DNA of 64,000 nucleotides from Auanema rhodensis (GCA_964057225.1 OZ059896.1:3224001-3288000); one strand, 5' to 3'. Counted from the stretch's first letter, positions 22,901 to 38,903 are shown. Program-made: numbers and translations. The notes: generated by a model not told the origin, from the letters alone.

Positions 22901-23459
22901 CTTCCAAAAACATTTTGACAAAAATTTTTTCGAAAAATTTCAAAATAATTTAGCAAAAAGTAGATGTTTTTAGATTCCTTTTTTCAAGGCAAAAACGATG
23001 GACAATGTTATTCAACGAAAAAATTAATTCTTCAGGGTGAAAATCGAGGATATAAGTGTGAACTTATATCAGTTGATATCTCGGTGCATTTTTAAGCTAG
23101 CGCAAATCTGATAACACAGATCGACGCAGCTTAAAAATCCGCATCGAATGCACTATATTACATTGAGGAAAGCTTAATACAAAAATTAGTTATGATTGTT
23201 TGAAAAATGATGCATTAGTGTATGTTGAGTTTCCATGTACACTCAAAATTGCTTCCAAAAACATTTTGACAAAAATTTTTTCGAAAAATTTCAAAATAAT
23301 TTAGCAAAAAGTAGATGTTTTTAGATTCCTTCTTTCAAGGCAAAAACGATGGACAATGTTATTCAACGAAAAAATTAATTCTTCAGGGTGAAAATCGAGG
23401 ATATAAGTGTGAACTTATATCAGTTGATATCTCGGTGCATTTTTAAGCTAGCGCAAATC

Positions 23460-26400
23460 TGATAACACAGATCGACGCAGCTTAAAAATCCGCATCGAAT
23501 GCATTATACTACATGGAGAAACGCTCATCACAAAAATTAGTTATGATCGTTTGAAAAATGATGCATTAGTGTATGTTGAGTTTCCATGTACACTCAAAAT
23601 TGCTTCCAAAAACATTTTGACAAAAATTTTTTCGAAAAATTTCAAAATAATTTAGCAAAAAGTAGATGTTTTTAGATTCCTTCTTTCAAGGCAAAAACGA
23701 TGGACAATGTTATTCAACGAAAAAATTAATTCTTCAGGGTGAAAATCGAGGATATAAGTGTGAACTTATATCAGTTGATATCTCGGTGCATTTTTAAGCT
23801 AGCGCAAATCTGATAACACAGATCGACGCAGCTTAAAAATCCGCATCGAATGCATTATACTACATGGAGAAACGCTCATCACAAAAATTAGTTATGATCG
23901 TTTGAAAAATGATGCATTAGTGTATGTTGAGTTTCCATGTACACTCAACATTGCTTCCAAAAACATTTTGACAAAATTTTTTCGAAAAATTTCAAAATAA
24001 TTTCGCAAAAAGTAGATGTTTTTAGATTCCTTTTTTTGAGGCAAAAACGATGGACAATGTTATTCAACGAAAAAAATAATTCTTCAGGGTGAAAATCGAG
24101 GATATAAGTGTGAACTTATATCAGTTGATATCTCGGTGCATTTTTAAGCTAGCGCAAATCTAATAACACAGATCGAAGCAGCTTAAAAATCCGCATCGAA
24201 TGCACTATATTACATTGAGGAAAGCTTAATACAAAAATTAGTTATGATTGTTTGAAAAATGATGCATTAGTGTATGTTGAGTTTCCATGTACACTCAAAA
24301 TTGCTTCCAAAAACATTTTGACAAAAATTTTTTCGAAAAATTTCAAGATAATTTAGCAAAAAGTAGATGTTTTTAGATTCCTTTTTTCGAGGCAAAAACG
24401 ATGGACAATGTTATTCAACGAAAAAATTAATTCTTCAGGGTGAAAATCGAGGATATAAGTGTGAACTTATATCAGTTGATATCTCGGTGCATTTTTAAGC
24501 TAGCGCAAATCTGATAACACAGATCGAAGCAGCTTAAAAATCCGCATCGAATGCACTATAATACATTAAGAAACGCTCAATACAAAAATTAGTTATGATT
24601 GTTTGAAAAATGATGCATTAGTGTATGTTGAGTTTCCATGTACACTCAAAATTGCTTCCAAAAACATTTTGACAAAAATTTTTTCGAAAAATTTCAAGAT
24701 AATTTAGCAAAAAGTAGATGTTTTTAGATTCCTTATTTCGAGGCAAAAACGATGGACAATGTTATTCAACGAAAAAATTAATTCTTCAGGGTGAAAATCG
24801 AGGATATAAGTGTGAACTTATATCAGTTGATATCTCGGTGCATTTTTAAGCTAGCGCAAATCTGATAACACAGATCGAAGCAGCTTAAAAATCCGCATCG
24901 AATGCACTATATTACATTGAGGAAAGCTTAATACAAAAATTAGTTATGATTGTTTGAAAAATGATGCATTAGTGTATGTTGAGTTTCCATGTACACTCAA
25001 AATTGCTTCCAAAAACATTTTGACAAAAATTTTTTCGAAAAATTTCAAAATAATTTAGCAAAAAGTAGATGTTTTTAGATTCCTTCTTTCAAGGCAAAAA
25101 CGATGGACAATGTTATTCAACGAAAAAATTAATTCTTCAGGGTGAAAATCGAGGATATAAGTGTGAACTTATATCAGTTAATATCTCGGTGCATTTTTAA
25201 GCTAGCGCAAATCTGATAACACAGATCGACGCAGCTTAAAAAACACGCATCGAATGCATTATACTACATGGAGAAACGCTCATCACAAAAATTAGTTATG
25301 ATCGTTTGAAAAATGATGCATTAGTGTATGTTGAGTTTCCATGTACACTCAAAATTGCTTCCAAAAACATTTTGACAAAAATTTTTTCGAAAAATTTCAA
25401 AATAATTTCGCAAAAAGTAGATGTTTTTAGATTCCTTTTTTTGAGGCAAAAACGATGGACAATGTTATTCAACGAAAAAATTAATTCTTCAGGGTGAAAA
25501 TCGAGGATATAAGTGTGAACTTATATCAGTTAATATCTCGGTGCATTTTTAAGCTAGCGCAAATCTGATAACACAGATCGACGCAGCTTAAAAAACACGC
25601 ATCGAATGCACTATATTACATTGAGAAAAGCTTAATACAAAAATTATTTATGATCGTTTGAAAAATGATGCATTAGTGTATGTTGAGTTTCCATGTACAC
25701 TCAAAATTGCTTCCAAAAACATTTTGACAAAAATTTTTTCGAAAAATTTCAAGATAATTTAGCAAAAAGTAGATGTTTTTAGATTCCTTTTTTCGAGGCA
25801 AAAACGATGGACAATGTTATTCAACGAAAAAATTAATTCTTCAGGGTGAAAATCGAGGATATAAGTGTGAACTTATATCAGTTGATATCTCGGTGCATTT
25901 TTAAGCTAGCGCAAATCTGATAACACAGATCGAAGCAGCTTAAAAATCCGCATCGAATGCACTATAATACATTAAGAAACGCTCAATACAAAAATTAGTT
26001 ATGATTGTTTGAAAAATGATGCATTAGTGTATGTTGAGTTTCCATGTACACTCAACATTGCTTCCAAAAACATTTTGACAAAATTTTTTCGAAAAATTTC
26101 AAAATAATTTCGCAAAAAGTAGATGTTTTTAGATTCCTTTTTTTGAGGCAAAAACGATGGACAATGTTATTCAACGAAAAAAATAATTCTTCAGGGTGAA
26201 AATCGAGGATATAAGTGTGAACTTATATCAGTTGATATCTCGGTGCATTTTTAAGCTAGCGCAAATCTAATAACACAGATCGAAGCAGCTTAAAAATCCG
26301 CATCGAATGCACTATATTACATTGAGGAAAGCTTAATACAAAAATTAGTTATGATTGTTTGAAAAATGATGCATTAGTGTATGTTGAGTTTCCATGTACA

Positions 26401-28500
26401 CTCAAAATTGCTTCCAAAAACATTTTGACAAAAATTTTTTCGAAAAATTTCAAGATAATTTAGCAAAAAGTAGATGTTTTTAGATTCCTTTTTTCGAGGC
26501 AAAAACGATGGACAATGTTATTCAACGAAAAAATTAATTCTTCAGGGTGAAAATCGAGGATATAAGTGTGAACTTATATCAGTTGATATCTCGGTGCATT
26601 TTTAAGCTAGCGCAAATCTAATAACACAGATCGACGCAGCTTAAAAATCCGCATCGAATGCATTATACTACATGGAGAAACGCTCATCACAAAAATTAGT
26701 TATGATCGTTTGAAAAATGATGCATTAGTGTATGTTGAGTTTCCATGTACACTCAAAATTGCTTCCAAAAACATTTTGACAAAAATTTTTTCGAAAAATT
26801 TCAAAATAATTTAGCAAAAAGTAGATGTTTTTAGATTCCTTCTTTCAAGGCAAAAACGATGGACAATGTTATTCAACGAAAAAATTAATTCTTCAGGGTG
26901 AAAATCGAGGATATAAGTGTGAACTTATATCAGTTGATATCTCGGTGCATTTTTAAGCTAGCGCAAATCTGATAACACAGATCGACGCAGCTTAAAAATC
27001 CGCATCGAATGCATTATACTACATGGAGAAACGCTCATCACAAAAATTAGTTATGATCGTTTGAAAAATGATGCATTAGTGTATGTTGAGTTTCCATGTA
27101 CACTCAACATTGCTTCCAAAAACATTTTGACAAAATTTTTTCGAAAAATTTCAAAATAATTTTGCAAAAAGTAGATGTTTTTAGATTCCTTTTTTTGAGG
27201 CAAAAACGATGGACAATGTTATTCAACGAAAAAAATAATTCTTCAGGGTGAAAATCGAGGATATAAGTGTGAACTTATATCAGTTGATATCTCGGTGCAT
27301 TTTTAAGCTAGCGCAAATCTAATAACACAGATCGAAGCAGCTTAAAAATCCGCATCGAATGCACTATATTACATTGAGGAAAGCTTAATACAAAAATTAG
27401 TTATGATTGTTTGAAAAATGATGCATTAGTGTATGTTGAGTTTCCATGTACACTCAAAATTGCTTCCAAAAACATTTTGACAAAAATTTTTTCGAAAAAT
27501 TTCAAGATAATTTAGCAAAAAGTAGATGTTTTTAGATTCCTTTTTTCGAGGCAAAAACGATGGACAATGTTATTCAACGAAAAAATTAATTCTTCAGGGT
27601 GAAAATCGAGGATATAAGTGTGAACTTATATCAGTTGATATCTCGGTGCATTTTTAAGCTAGCGCAAATCTGATAACACAGATCGAAGCAGCTTAAAAAT
27701 CCGCATCGAATGCACTATATTACATTGAGGAAAGCTTAATACAAAAATTAGTTATGATTGTTTGAAAAATGATGCATTAGTGTATGTTGAGTTTCCATGT
27801 ACACTCAAAATTGCTTCCAAAAACATTTTGACAAAAATTTTTTCGAAAAATTTCAAAATAATTTAGCAAAAAGTAGATGTTTTTAGATTCCTTCTTTCAA
27901 GGCAAAAACGATGGACAATGTTATTCAACGAAAAAATTAATTCTTCAGGGTGAAAATCGAGGATATAAGTGTGAACTTATATCAGTTAATATCTCGGTGC
28001 ATTTTTAAGCTAGCGCAAATCTGATAACACAGATCGACGCAGCTTAAAAAACACGCATCGAATGCATTATACTACATGGAGAAACGCTCATCACAAAAAT
28101 TAGTTATGATCGTTTGAAAAATGATGCATTAGTGTATGTTGAGTTTCCATGTACACTCAAAATTGCTTCCAAAAACATTTTGACAAAAATTTTTTCGAAA
28201 AATTTCAAAATAATTTCGCAAAAAGTAGATGTTTTTAGATTCCTTTTTTTGAGGCAAAAACGATGGACAATGTTATTCAACGAAAAAATTAATTCTTCAG
28301 GGTGAAAATCGAGGATATAAGTGTGAACTTATATCAGTTAATATCTCGGTGCATTTTTAAGCTAGCGCAAATCTGATAACACAGATCGACGCAGCTTAAA
28401 AAACACGCATCGAATGCACTATATTACATTGAGAAAAGCTTAATACAAAAATTATTTATGATCGTTTGAAAAATGATGCATTAGTGTATGTTGAGTTTCC
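23460..28500 (+). repeat. Satellite B region with two imperfect multi-monomer duplicates
   Basis: Monomers around 23470-24500 match those around 26630-27670 at an offset of nine monomers, while 24880-25600 matches 27690-28400 at an offset of eight (2,808 bp). The change from nine to eight means one monomer was lost between the copies. A rare marker, CGAAAAAAATAATTC, occurs four times, near 24070, 26175, 27228 and 28985, and labels the repeated segment. Confidence 0.75.
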
Positions 28501-31500
28501 ATGTACACTCAAAATTGCTTCCAAAAACATTTTGACAAAAATTTTTTCGAAAAATTTCAAAATAATTTAGCAAAAAGTAGATGTTTTTAGATTCCTTCTT
28601 TCAAAGCAAAAACGATGGACAATGTTATTCAACGAAAAAATTAATTCTTCAGGGTGAAAATCGAGGATATAAGTGTGAACTTATATCAGTTGATATCTCG
28701 GTGCATTTTTAAGCTAGCGCAAATCTGATAACACAGATCGACGCAGCTTAAAAATCCGCATCGAATGCATTATACTACATGGAGAAACGCTCATCACAAA
28801 AATTAGTTATGATCGTTTGAAAAATGATGCATTAGTGTATGTTGAGTTTCCATGTACACTCAACATTGCTTCCAAAAACATTTTGACAAAATTTTTTCGA
28901 AAAATTTCAAAATAATTTCGCAAAAAGTAGATGTTTTTAGATTCCTTTTTTTGAGGCAAAAACGATGGACAATGTTATTCAACGAAAAAAATAATTCTTC
29001 AGGGTGAAAATCGAGGATATAAGTGTGAACTTATATCAGTTGATATCTCGGTGCATTTTTAAGCTAGCGCAAATCTAATAACACAGATCGAAGCAGCTTA
29101 AAAATCCGCATCGAATGCACTATATTACATTGAGGAAAGCTTAATACAAAAATTAGTTATGATTGTTTGAAAAATGATGCATTAGTGTATGTTGAGTTTC
29201 CATGTACACTCAAAATTGCTTCCAAAAACATTTTGACAAAAATTTTTTCGAAAAATTTCAAGATAATTTAGCAAAAAGTAGATGTTTTTAGATTCCTTTT
29301 TTCGAGGCAAAAACGATGGACAATGTTATTCAACGAAAAAATTAATTCTTCAGGGTGAAAATCGAGGATATAAGTGTGAACTTATATCAGTTGATATCTC
29401 GGTGCATTTTTAAGCTAGCGCAAATCTGATAACACAGATCGAAGCAGCTTAAAAATCCGCATCGAATGCACTATAATACATTAAGAAACGCTCAATACAA
29501 AAATTAGTTATGATCGTTTGAAAAATGATGCATTAGTGTATGTTGAGTTTCCATGTACACTCAAAATTGCTTCCAAAAACATTTTGACAAAAATTTTTTC
29601 GAAAAATTTCAAAATAATTTAGCAAAAAGTAGATGTTTTTAGATTCCTTTTTTCAAGGCAAAAACGATGGACAATGTTATTCAACGAAAAAATTAATTCT
29701 TCAGGGTGAAAATCGAGGATATAAGTGTGAACTTATATCAGTTGATATCTCGGTGCATTTTTAAGCTAGCGCAAATCTGATAACACAGATCGACGCAGCT
29801 TAAAAATCCGCATCGAATGCACTATATTACATTGAGGAAAGCTTAATACAAAAATTAGTTATGATTGTTTGAAAAATGATGCATTAGTGTATGTTGAGTT
29901 TCCATGTACACTCAAAATTGCTTCCAAAAACATTTTGACAAAAATTTTTTCGAAAAATTTCAAAATAATTTAGCAAAAAGTAGATGTTTTTAGATTCCTT
30001 CTTTCAAGGCAAAAACGATGGACAATGTTATTCAACGAAAAAATTAATTCTTCAGGGTGAAAATCGAGGATATAAGTGTGAACTTATATCAGTTGATATC
30101 TCGGTGCATTTTTAAGCTAGCGCAAATCTGATAACACAGATCGACGCAGCTTAAAAATCCGCATCGAATGCATTATACTACATGGAGAAACGCTCATCAC
30201 AAAAATTAGTTATGATCGTTTGAAAAATGATGCATTAGTGTATGTTGAGTTTCCATGTACACTCAAAATTGCTTCCAAAAACATTTTGACAAAAATTTTT
30301 TCGAAAAATTTCAAAATAATTTAGCAAAAAGTAGATGTTTTTAGATTCCTTCTTTCAAGGCAAAAACGATGGACAATGTTATTCAACGAAAAAATTAATT
30401 CTTCAGGGTGAAAATCGAGGATATAAGTGTGAACTTATATCAGTTGATATCTCGGTGCATTTTTAAGCTAGCGCAAATCTAATAACACAGATCGAAGCAG
30501 CTTAAAAATCCGCATCGAATGCACTATATTACATTGAGGAAAGCTTAATACAAAAATTAGTTATGATTGTTTGAAAAATGATGCATTAGTGTATGTTGAG
30601 TTTCCATGTACACTCAAAATTGCTTCCAAAAACATTTTGACAAAAATTTTTTCGAAAAATTTCAAGATAATTTAGCAAAAAGTAGATGTTTTTAGATTCC
30701 TTTTTTCGAGGCAAAAACGATGGACAATGTTATTCAACGAAAAAATTAATTCTTCAGGGTGAAAATCGAGGATATAAGTGTGAACTTATATCAGTTGATA
30801 TCTCGGTGAATTTTTAAGCTAGCGCAAATCTGATAACACAGATCGAAGCAGCTTAAAAATCCGCATCGAATGCACTATAATACATTAAGAAACGCTCAAT
30901 ACAAAAATTAGTTATGATTGTTTGAAAAATGATGCATTAGTGTATGTTGAGTTTCCATGTACACTCAAAATTGCTTCCAAAAACATTTTGACAAAAATTT
31001 TTTCGAAAAATTTCAAGATAATTTAGCAAAAAGTAGATGTTTTTAGATTCCTTATTTCGAGGCAAAAACGATGGACAATGTTATTCAACGAAAAAATTAA
31101 TTCTTCAGGGTGAAAATCGAGGATATAAGTGTGAACTTATATCAGTTGATATCTCGGTGCATTTTTAAGCTAGCGCAAATCTGATAACACAGATCGAAGC
31201 AGCTTAAAAATCCGCATCGAATGCACTATATTACATTGAGGAAAGCTTAATACAAAAATTAGTTATGATTGTTTGAAAAATGATGCATTAGTGTATGTTG
31301 AGTTTCCATGTACACTCAAAATTGCTTCCAAAAACATTTTGACAAAAATTTTTTCGAAAAATTTCAAAATAATTTAGCAAAAAGTAGATGTTTTTAGATT
31401 CCTTCTTTCAAGGCAAAAACGATGGACAATGTTATTCAACGAAAAAATTAATTCTTCAGGGTGAAAATCGAGGATATAAGTGTGAACTTATATCAGTTGA

Positions 31501-31527
31501 TATCTCGGTGCATTTTTAAGCTAGCGC

Positions 31528-34500
31528 AAATCTGATAACACAGATCGACGCAGCTTAAAAAACACGCATCGAATGCATTATACTACATGGAGAAACGCTC
31601 ATCACAAAAATTAGTTATGATCGTTTGAAAAATGATGCATTAGTGTATGTTGAGTTTCCATGTACACTCAAAATTGCTTCCAAAAACATTTTGACAAAAA
31701 TTTTTTCGAAAAATTTCAAAATAATTTCGCAAAAAGTAGATGTTTTTAGATTCCTTTTTTTGAGGCAAAAACGATGGACAATGTTATTCAACGAAAAAAT
31801 TAATTCTTCAGGGTGAAAATCGAGGATATAAGTGTGAACTTATATCAGTTAATATCTCGGTGCATTTTTAAGCTAGCGCAAATCTGATAACACAGATCGA
31901 CGCAGCTTAAAAAACACGCATCGAATGCACTATATTACATTGAGAAAAGCTTAATACAAAAATTATTTATGATCGTTTGAAAAATGATGCATTAGTGTAT
32001 GTTGAGTTTCCATGTACACTCAAAATTGCTTCCAAAAACATTTTGACAAAAATTTTTTCGAAAAATTTCAAAATAATTTAGCAAAAAGTAGATGTTTTTA
32101 GATTCCTTCTTTCAAAGCAAAAACGATGGACAATGTTATTCAACGAAAAAATTAATTCTTCAGGGTGAAAATCGAGGATATAAGTGTGAACTTATATCAG
32201 TTGATATCTCGGTGCATTTTTAAGCTAGCGCAAATCTGATAACACAGATCGACGCAGCTTAAAAATCCGCATCGAATGCACTATATTACATAGAGAAACG
32301 CTCAATACAAAAATTAGTTATGATCGTTTGAAAAATGATGCATTAGTGTATGTTGAGTTTCCATGTACACTCAACATTGCTTCCAAAAACATTTTGACAA
32401 AAATTTTTTCGAAAAATTTCAAAATAATTTAGCAAAAAGTAGATGTTTTTAGATTCCTTCTTTCAAGGCAAAAACGATGGACAATGTTATTCAACGAAAA
32501 AATTAATTCTTCAGGGTGAAAATCGAGGATATAAGTGTGAACTTATATCAGTTGATATCTCGGTGCATTTTTAAGCTAGCGCAAATCTGATAACACAGAT
32601 CGACGCAGCTTAAAAAACACGCATCGAATGCATTATACTACATGGAGAAACGCTCATCACAAAAATTAGTTATGATCGTTTGAAAAATGATGCATTAGTG
32701 TATGTTGAGTTTCCATGTACACTCAAAATTGCTTCCAAAAACATTTTGACAAAAATTTTTTCGAAAAATTTCAAAATAATTTCGCAAAAAGTAGATGTTT
32801 TTAGATTCCTTTTTTTGAGGCAAAAACGATGGACAATGTTATTCAACGAAAAAATTAATTCTTCAGGGTGAAAATCGAGGATATAAGTGTGAACTTATAT
32901 CAGTTAATATCTCGGTGCATTTTTAAGCTAGCGCAAATCTGATAACACAGATCGACGCAGCTTAAAAAACACGCATCGAATGCACTATATTACATTGAGA
33001 AAAGCTTAATACAAAAATTATTTATGATCGTTTGAAAAATGATGCATTAGTGTATGTTGAGTTTCCATGTACACTCAAAATTGCTTCCAAAAACATTTTG
33101 ACAAAAATTTTTTCGAAAAATTTCAAAATAATTTAGCAAAAAGTAGATGTTTTTAGATTCCTTCTTTCAAAGCAAAAACGATGGACAATGTTATTCAACG
33201 AAAAAATTAATTCTTCAGGGTGAAAATCGAGGATATAAGTGTGAACTTATATCAGTTGATATCTCGGTGCATTTTTAAGCTAGCGCAAATCTGATAACAC
33301 AGATCGACGCAGCTTAAAAATCCGCATCGAATGCACTATATTACATAGAGAAACGCTCAATACAAAAATTAGTTATGATCGTTTGAAAAATGATGCATTA
33401 GTGTATGTTGAGTTTCCATGTACACTCAACATTGCTTCCAAAAACATTTTGACAAAAATTTTTTCGAAAAATTTCAAAATAATTTAGCAAAAAGTAGATG
33501 TTTTTAGATTCCTTCTTTCAAGGCAAAAACGATGGACAATGTTATTCAACGAAAAAATTAATTCTTCAGGGTGAAAATCGAGGATATAAGTGTGAACTTA
33601 TATCAGTTGATATCTCGGTGCATTTTTAAGCTAGCGCAAATCTGATAACACAGATCGACGCAGCTTAAAAAACACGCATCGAATGCATTATACTACATGG
33701 AGAAACGCTCAATACAAAAATTAGTTATGATCGTTTGAAAAATGATGCATTAGTGTATGTTGAGTTTCCATGTACACTCAAAATTGCTTCCAAAAACATT
33801 TTGACAAAAATTTTTTCGAAAAATTTCAAAATAATTTCGCAAAAAGTAGATGTTTTTAGATTCCTTTTTTTGAGGCAAAAACGATGGACAATGTTATTCA
33901 ACGAAAAAATTAATTCTTCAGGGTGAAAATCGAGGATATAAGTGTGAACTTATATCAGTTAATATCTCGGTGCATTTTTAAGCTAGCGCAAATCTGATAA
34001 CACAGATCGACGCAGCTTAAAAAACACGCATCGAATGCACTATATTACATTGAGAAAAGCTTAATACAAAAATTATTTATGATCGTTTGAAAAATGATGC
34101 ATTAGTGTATGTTGAGTTTCCATGTACACTCAAAATTGCTTCCAAAAACATTTTGACAAAAATTTTTTCGAAAAATTTCAAAATAATTTAGCAAAAAGTA
34201 GATGTTTTTAGATTCCTTCTTTCAAAGCAAAAACGATGGACAATGTTATTCAACGAAAAAATTAATTCTTCAGGGTGAAAATCGAGGATATAAGTGTGAA
34301 CTTATATCAGTTAATATCTCGGTGCATTTTTAAGCTAGCGCAAATCTGATAACACAGATCGACGCAGCTTAAAAATCCGCATCGAATGCACTATATTACA
34401 TAGAGAAACGCTCAATACAAAAATTAGTTATGATCGTTTGAAAAATGATGCATTAGTGTATGTTGAGTTTCCATGTACACTCAACATTGCTTCCAAAAAC

Positions 34501-34692
34501 ATTTTGACAAAAATTTTTTCGAAAAATTTCAAAATAATTTAGCAAAAAGTAGATGTTTTTAGATTCCTTCTTTCAAGGCAAAAACGATGGACAATGTTAT
34601 TCAACGAAAAAATTAATTCTTCAGGGTGAAAATCGAGGATATAAGTGTGAACTTATATCAGTTGATATCTCGGTGCATTTTTAAGCTAGCGC
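31528..34692 (+). repeat. Satellite B 3-mer, three tandem copies (period 1,055 bp)
   Basis: Copies start at 31528, 32583 and 33638, each exactly 1,055 bp long. Order: AAAAACACGC with ACATGGAG and TTTCGC; AAAAACACGC with ATTATTTATG and TTCAAAGC; then ACATAGAG with TTCAAGG. The only differences noticed are CATCAC to AATACA in the first monomer of the third copy and a GATATC to AATATC change, so this is one of the youngest expansions in the window. Confidence 0.9.
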
Positions 34693-35393
34693 AAATCTGA
34701 TAACATAGATCGACGCAGCTTAAAAGTCCGCATCGAATGCACTATACTACATTAAGAAAAGCTTAATACAAAAATTAGTTATGATCGTTTGAAAAATGAT
34801 GCATTAGTGTATGTTGAGTTTCCATGTACACTCAAAATTGCTTCCAAAAACATTTTGACAAAAATGTTTTCGAAAAATTTCAAAATAATTTAGCAAAAAG
34901 TAGATGTTTTTAGATTCCTTTTTTCGAGGCAAAAACGATGGACAATGTTATTCAACGAAAAAATTAATTCTTCAGGGTGAAAATCGAGGATATAAGTGTG
35001 AACTTATATCAGTTGATATCTCGGTGCATTTTTAAGCTAGCGCAAATCTGATAACACAGATCGAAGCAGCTTAAAAATCCGCATCGAATGCATTATACTA
35101 CATAGAGAAACGCTCATCACAAAAATTAGTTATGATCGTTTGAAAAATGATGCATTAGTGTATGTTGAGTTTCCATGTACACTCAACATTGCTTCCAAAA
35201 ACATTTTGACAAAACTTTTTCGAAAAATTTCAAAATAATTTCGCAAAAAGTAGATGTTTTTAGATTCCTTTTTTTGAGGCAAAAACGATGGACAATGTTA
35301 TTCAACGAAAAAATTAATTCTTCAGGGTGAAAATCGAGGATATAAGTGTGAACTTATATCAGTTGATATCTCGGTGCATTTTTAAGCTAGCGC
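33638..35393 (+). repeat. Five-monomer cassette of satellite B, copy 1 of 4
   Basis: A cassette of five linked haplotypes: the 1,055-bp trio, then a monomer with AAAAGTCCGC and the rare AAAATGTTTTCG, then one with ACATAGAG and AAACTTTTTCG. Further copies start at 36797, 40309 and 43117, so spacings are 3,159, 3,512 and 2,808 bp (nine, ten and eight monomers). The linkers between cassettes differ in number and type of monomer. Confidence 0.85.
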
Positions 35394-38300
35394 AAATCTG
35401 ATAACACAGATCGAAGCAGCTTAAAAATCCGCATCGAATGCACTATAATACATTAAGAAACGCTCAATACAAAAATTAGTTATGATCGTTTGAAAAATGA
35501 TGCATTAGTGTATGTTGAGTTTCCATGTACACTCAAAATTGCTTCCAAAAACATTTTGACAAAAATTTTTTCGAAAAATTTCAAAATAATTTAGCAAAAA
35601 GTAGATGTTTTTAGATTCCTTTTTTCAAGGCAAAAACGATGGACAATGTTATTCAACGAAAAAATTAATTCTTCAGGGTGAAAATCGAGGATATAAGTGT
35701 GAACTTATATCAGTTGATATCTCGGTGCATTTTTAAGCTAGCGCAAATCTGATAACACAGATCGAAGCAGCTTAAAAATCCGCATCGAATGCACTATAAT
35801 ACATTAAGAAACGCTCAATACAAAAATTAGTTATGATCGTTTGAAAAATGATGCATTAGTGTATGTTGAGTTTCCATGTACACTCAAAATTGCTTCCAAA
35901 AACATTTTGACAAAAATTTTTTCGAAAAATTTCAAAATAATTTAGCAAAAAGTAGATGTTTTTAGATTCCTTTTTTCAAGGCAAAAACGATGGACAATGT
36001 TATTCAACGAAAAAATTAATTCTTCAGGGTGAAAATCGAGGATATAAGTGTGAACTTATATCAGTTGATATCTCGGTGTATTTTTAAGCTAGCGCAAATC
36101 TGATAACATAGATCGACGCAGCTTAAAAATCCGCATCGAATGCACTATATTACATAGAGAAACGCTTAATACAAAAATTAGTTATGATCGTTTGAAAAAT
36201 GATGCATTAGTGTATGTTGAGTTTCCATGTACACTCAACATTGCTTCCAAAAACATTTTGACAAAACTTTTTCGAAAAATTTCAAAATAATTTAGCAAAA
36301 AGTAGATGTTTTTAGATTCCTTATTTCGAGGCAAAAACGATGGACAATGTTATTCAACGAAAAAATTAATTCTTCAGGGTGAAAATCGAGGATATAAGTG
36401 TGAACTTATATCAGTTGATATCTCGGTGCATTTTTAAGCTAGCGCAAATCTGATAACACAGATCGAAGCAGCTTAAAAATCCGCATCGAATGCACTATAT
36501 TACATTGAGGAAAGCTTAATACAAAAATTAGTTATGATTGTTTGAAAAATGATGCATTAGTGTATGTTGAGTTTCCATGTACACTCAAAATTGCTTCCAA
36601 AAACATTTTGACAAAAATTTTTTCGAAAAATTTCAAAATAATTTAGCAAAAAGTAGATGTTTTTAGATTCCTTCTTTCAAGGCAAAAACGATGGACAATG
36701 TTATTCAACGAAAAAATTAATTCTTCAGGGTGAAAATCGAGGATATAAGTGTGAACTTATATCAGTTGATATCTCGGTGCATTTTTAAGCTAGCGCAAAT
36801 CTGATAACACAGATCGACGCAGCTTAAAAAACACGCATCGAATGCATTATACTACATGGAGAAACGCTCATCACAAAAATTAGTTATGATCGTTTGAAAA
36901 ATGATGCATTAGTGTATGTTGAGTTTCCATGTACACTCAAAATTGCTTCCAAAAACATTTTGACAAAAATTTTTTCGAAAAATTTCAAAATAATTTCGCA
37001 AAAAGTAGATGTTTTTAGATTCCTTTTTTTGAGGCAAAAACGATGGACAATGTTATTCAACGAAAAAATTAATTCTTCAGGGTGAAAATCGAGGATATAA
37101 GTGTGAACTTATATCAGTTAATATCTCGGTGCATTTTTAAGCTAGCGCAAATCTGATAACACAGATCGACGCAGCTTAAAAAACACGCATCGAATGCACT
37201 ATATTACATTGAGAAAAGCTTAATACAAAAATTATTTATGATCGTTTGAAAAATGATGCATTAGTGTATGTTGAGTTTCCATGTACACTCAAAATTGCTT
37301 CCAAAAACATTTTGACAAAAATTTTTTCGAAAAATTTCAAAATAATTTAGCAAAAAGTAGATGTTTTTAGATTCCTTCTTTCAAAGCAAAAACGATGGAC
37401 AATGTTATTCAACGAAAAAATTAATTCTTCAGGGTGAAAATCGAGGATATAAGTGTGAACTTATATCAGTTAATATCTCGGTGCATTTTTAAGCTAGCGC
37501 AAATCTGATAACACAGATCGACGCAGCTTAAAAATCCGCATCGAATGCACTATATTACATAGAGAAACGCTCAATACAAAAATTAGTTATGATCGTTTGA
37601 AAAATGATGCATTAGTGTATGTTGAGTTTCCATGTACACTCAACATTGCTTCCAAAAACATTTTGACAAAAATTTTTTCGAAAAATTTCAAAATAATTTA
37701 GCAAAAAGTAGATGTTTTTAGATTCCTTCTTTCAAGGCAAAAACGATGGACAATGTTATTCAACGAAAAAATTAATTCTTCAGGGTGAAAATCGAGGATA
37801 TAAGTGTGAACTTATATCAGTTGATATCTCGGTGCATTTTTAAGCTAGAGCAAATCTGATAACATAGATCGACGCAGCTTAAAAGTCCGCATCGAATGCA
37901 CTATACTACATTAAGAAAAGCTTAATACAAAAATTAGTTATGATCGTTTGAAAAATGATGCATTAGTGTATGTTGAGTTTCCATGTACACTCAAAATTGC
38001 TTCCAAAAACATTTTGACAAAAATGTTTTCGAAAAATTTCAAAATAATTTAGCAAAAAGTAGATGTTTTTAGATTCCTTTTTTCGAGGCAAAAACGATGG
38101 ACAATGTTATTCAACGAAAAAATTAATTCTTCAGGGTGAAAATCGAGGATATAAGTGTGAACTTATATCAGTTGATATCTCGGTGCATTTTTAAGCTAGC
38201 GCAAATCTGATAACACAGATCGAAGCAGCTTAAAAATCCGCATCGAATGCATTATACTACATAGAGAAACGCTCATCACAAAAATTAGTTATGATCGTTT

Positions 38301-38903
38301 GAAAAATGATGCATTAGTGTATGTTGAGTTTCCATGTACACTCAACATTGCTTCCAAAAACATTTTGACAAAACTTTTTCGAAAAATTTCAAAATAATTT
38401 CGCAAAAAGTAGATGTTTTTAGATTCCTTTTTTTGAGGCAAAAACGATGGACAATGTTATTCAACGAAAAAATTAATTCTTCAGGGTGAAAATCGAGGAT
38501 ATAAGTGTGAACTTATATCAGTTGATATCTCGGTGCATTTTTAAGCTAGCGCAAATCTGATAACACAGATCGAAGCAGCTTAAAAATCCGCATCGAATGC
38601 ACTATATTACATTGAGGAAAGCTTAATACAAAAATTAGTTATGATTGTTTGAAAAATGATGCATTAGTGTATGTTGAGTTTCCATGTACACTCAAAATTG
38701 CTTCCAAAAACATTTTGACAAAAATTTTTTCGAAAAATTTCAAAATAATTTAGCAAAAAGTAGATGTTTTTAGATTCCTTCTTTCAAGGCAAAAACGATG
38801 GACAATGTTATTCAACGAAAAAATTAATTCTTCAGGGTGAAAATCGAGGATATAAGTGTGAACTTATATCAGTTGATATCTCGGTGCATTTTTAAGCTAG
38901 CGC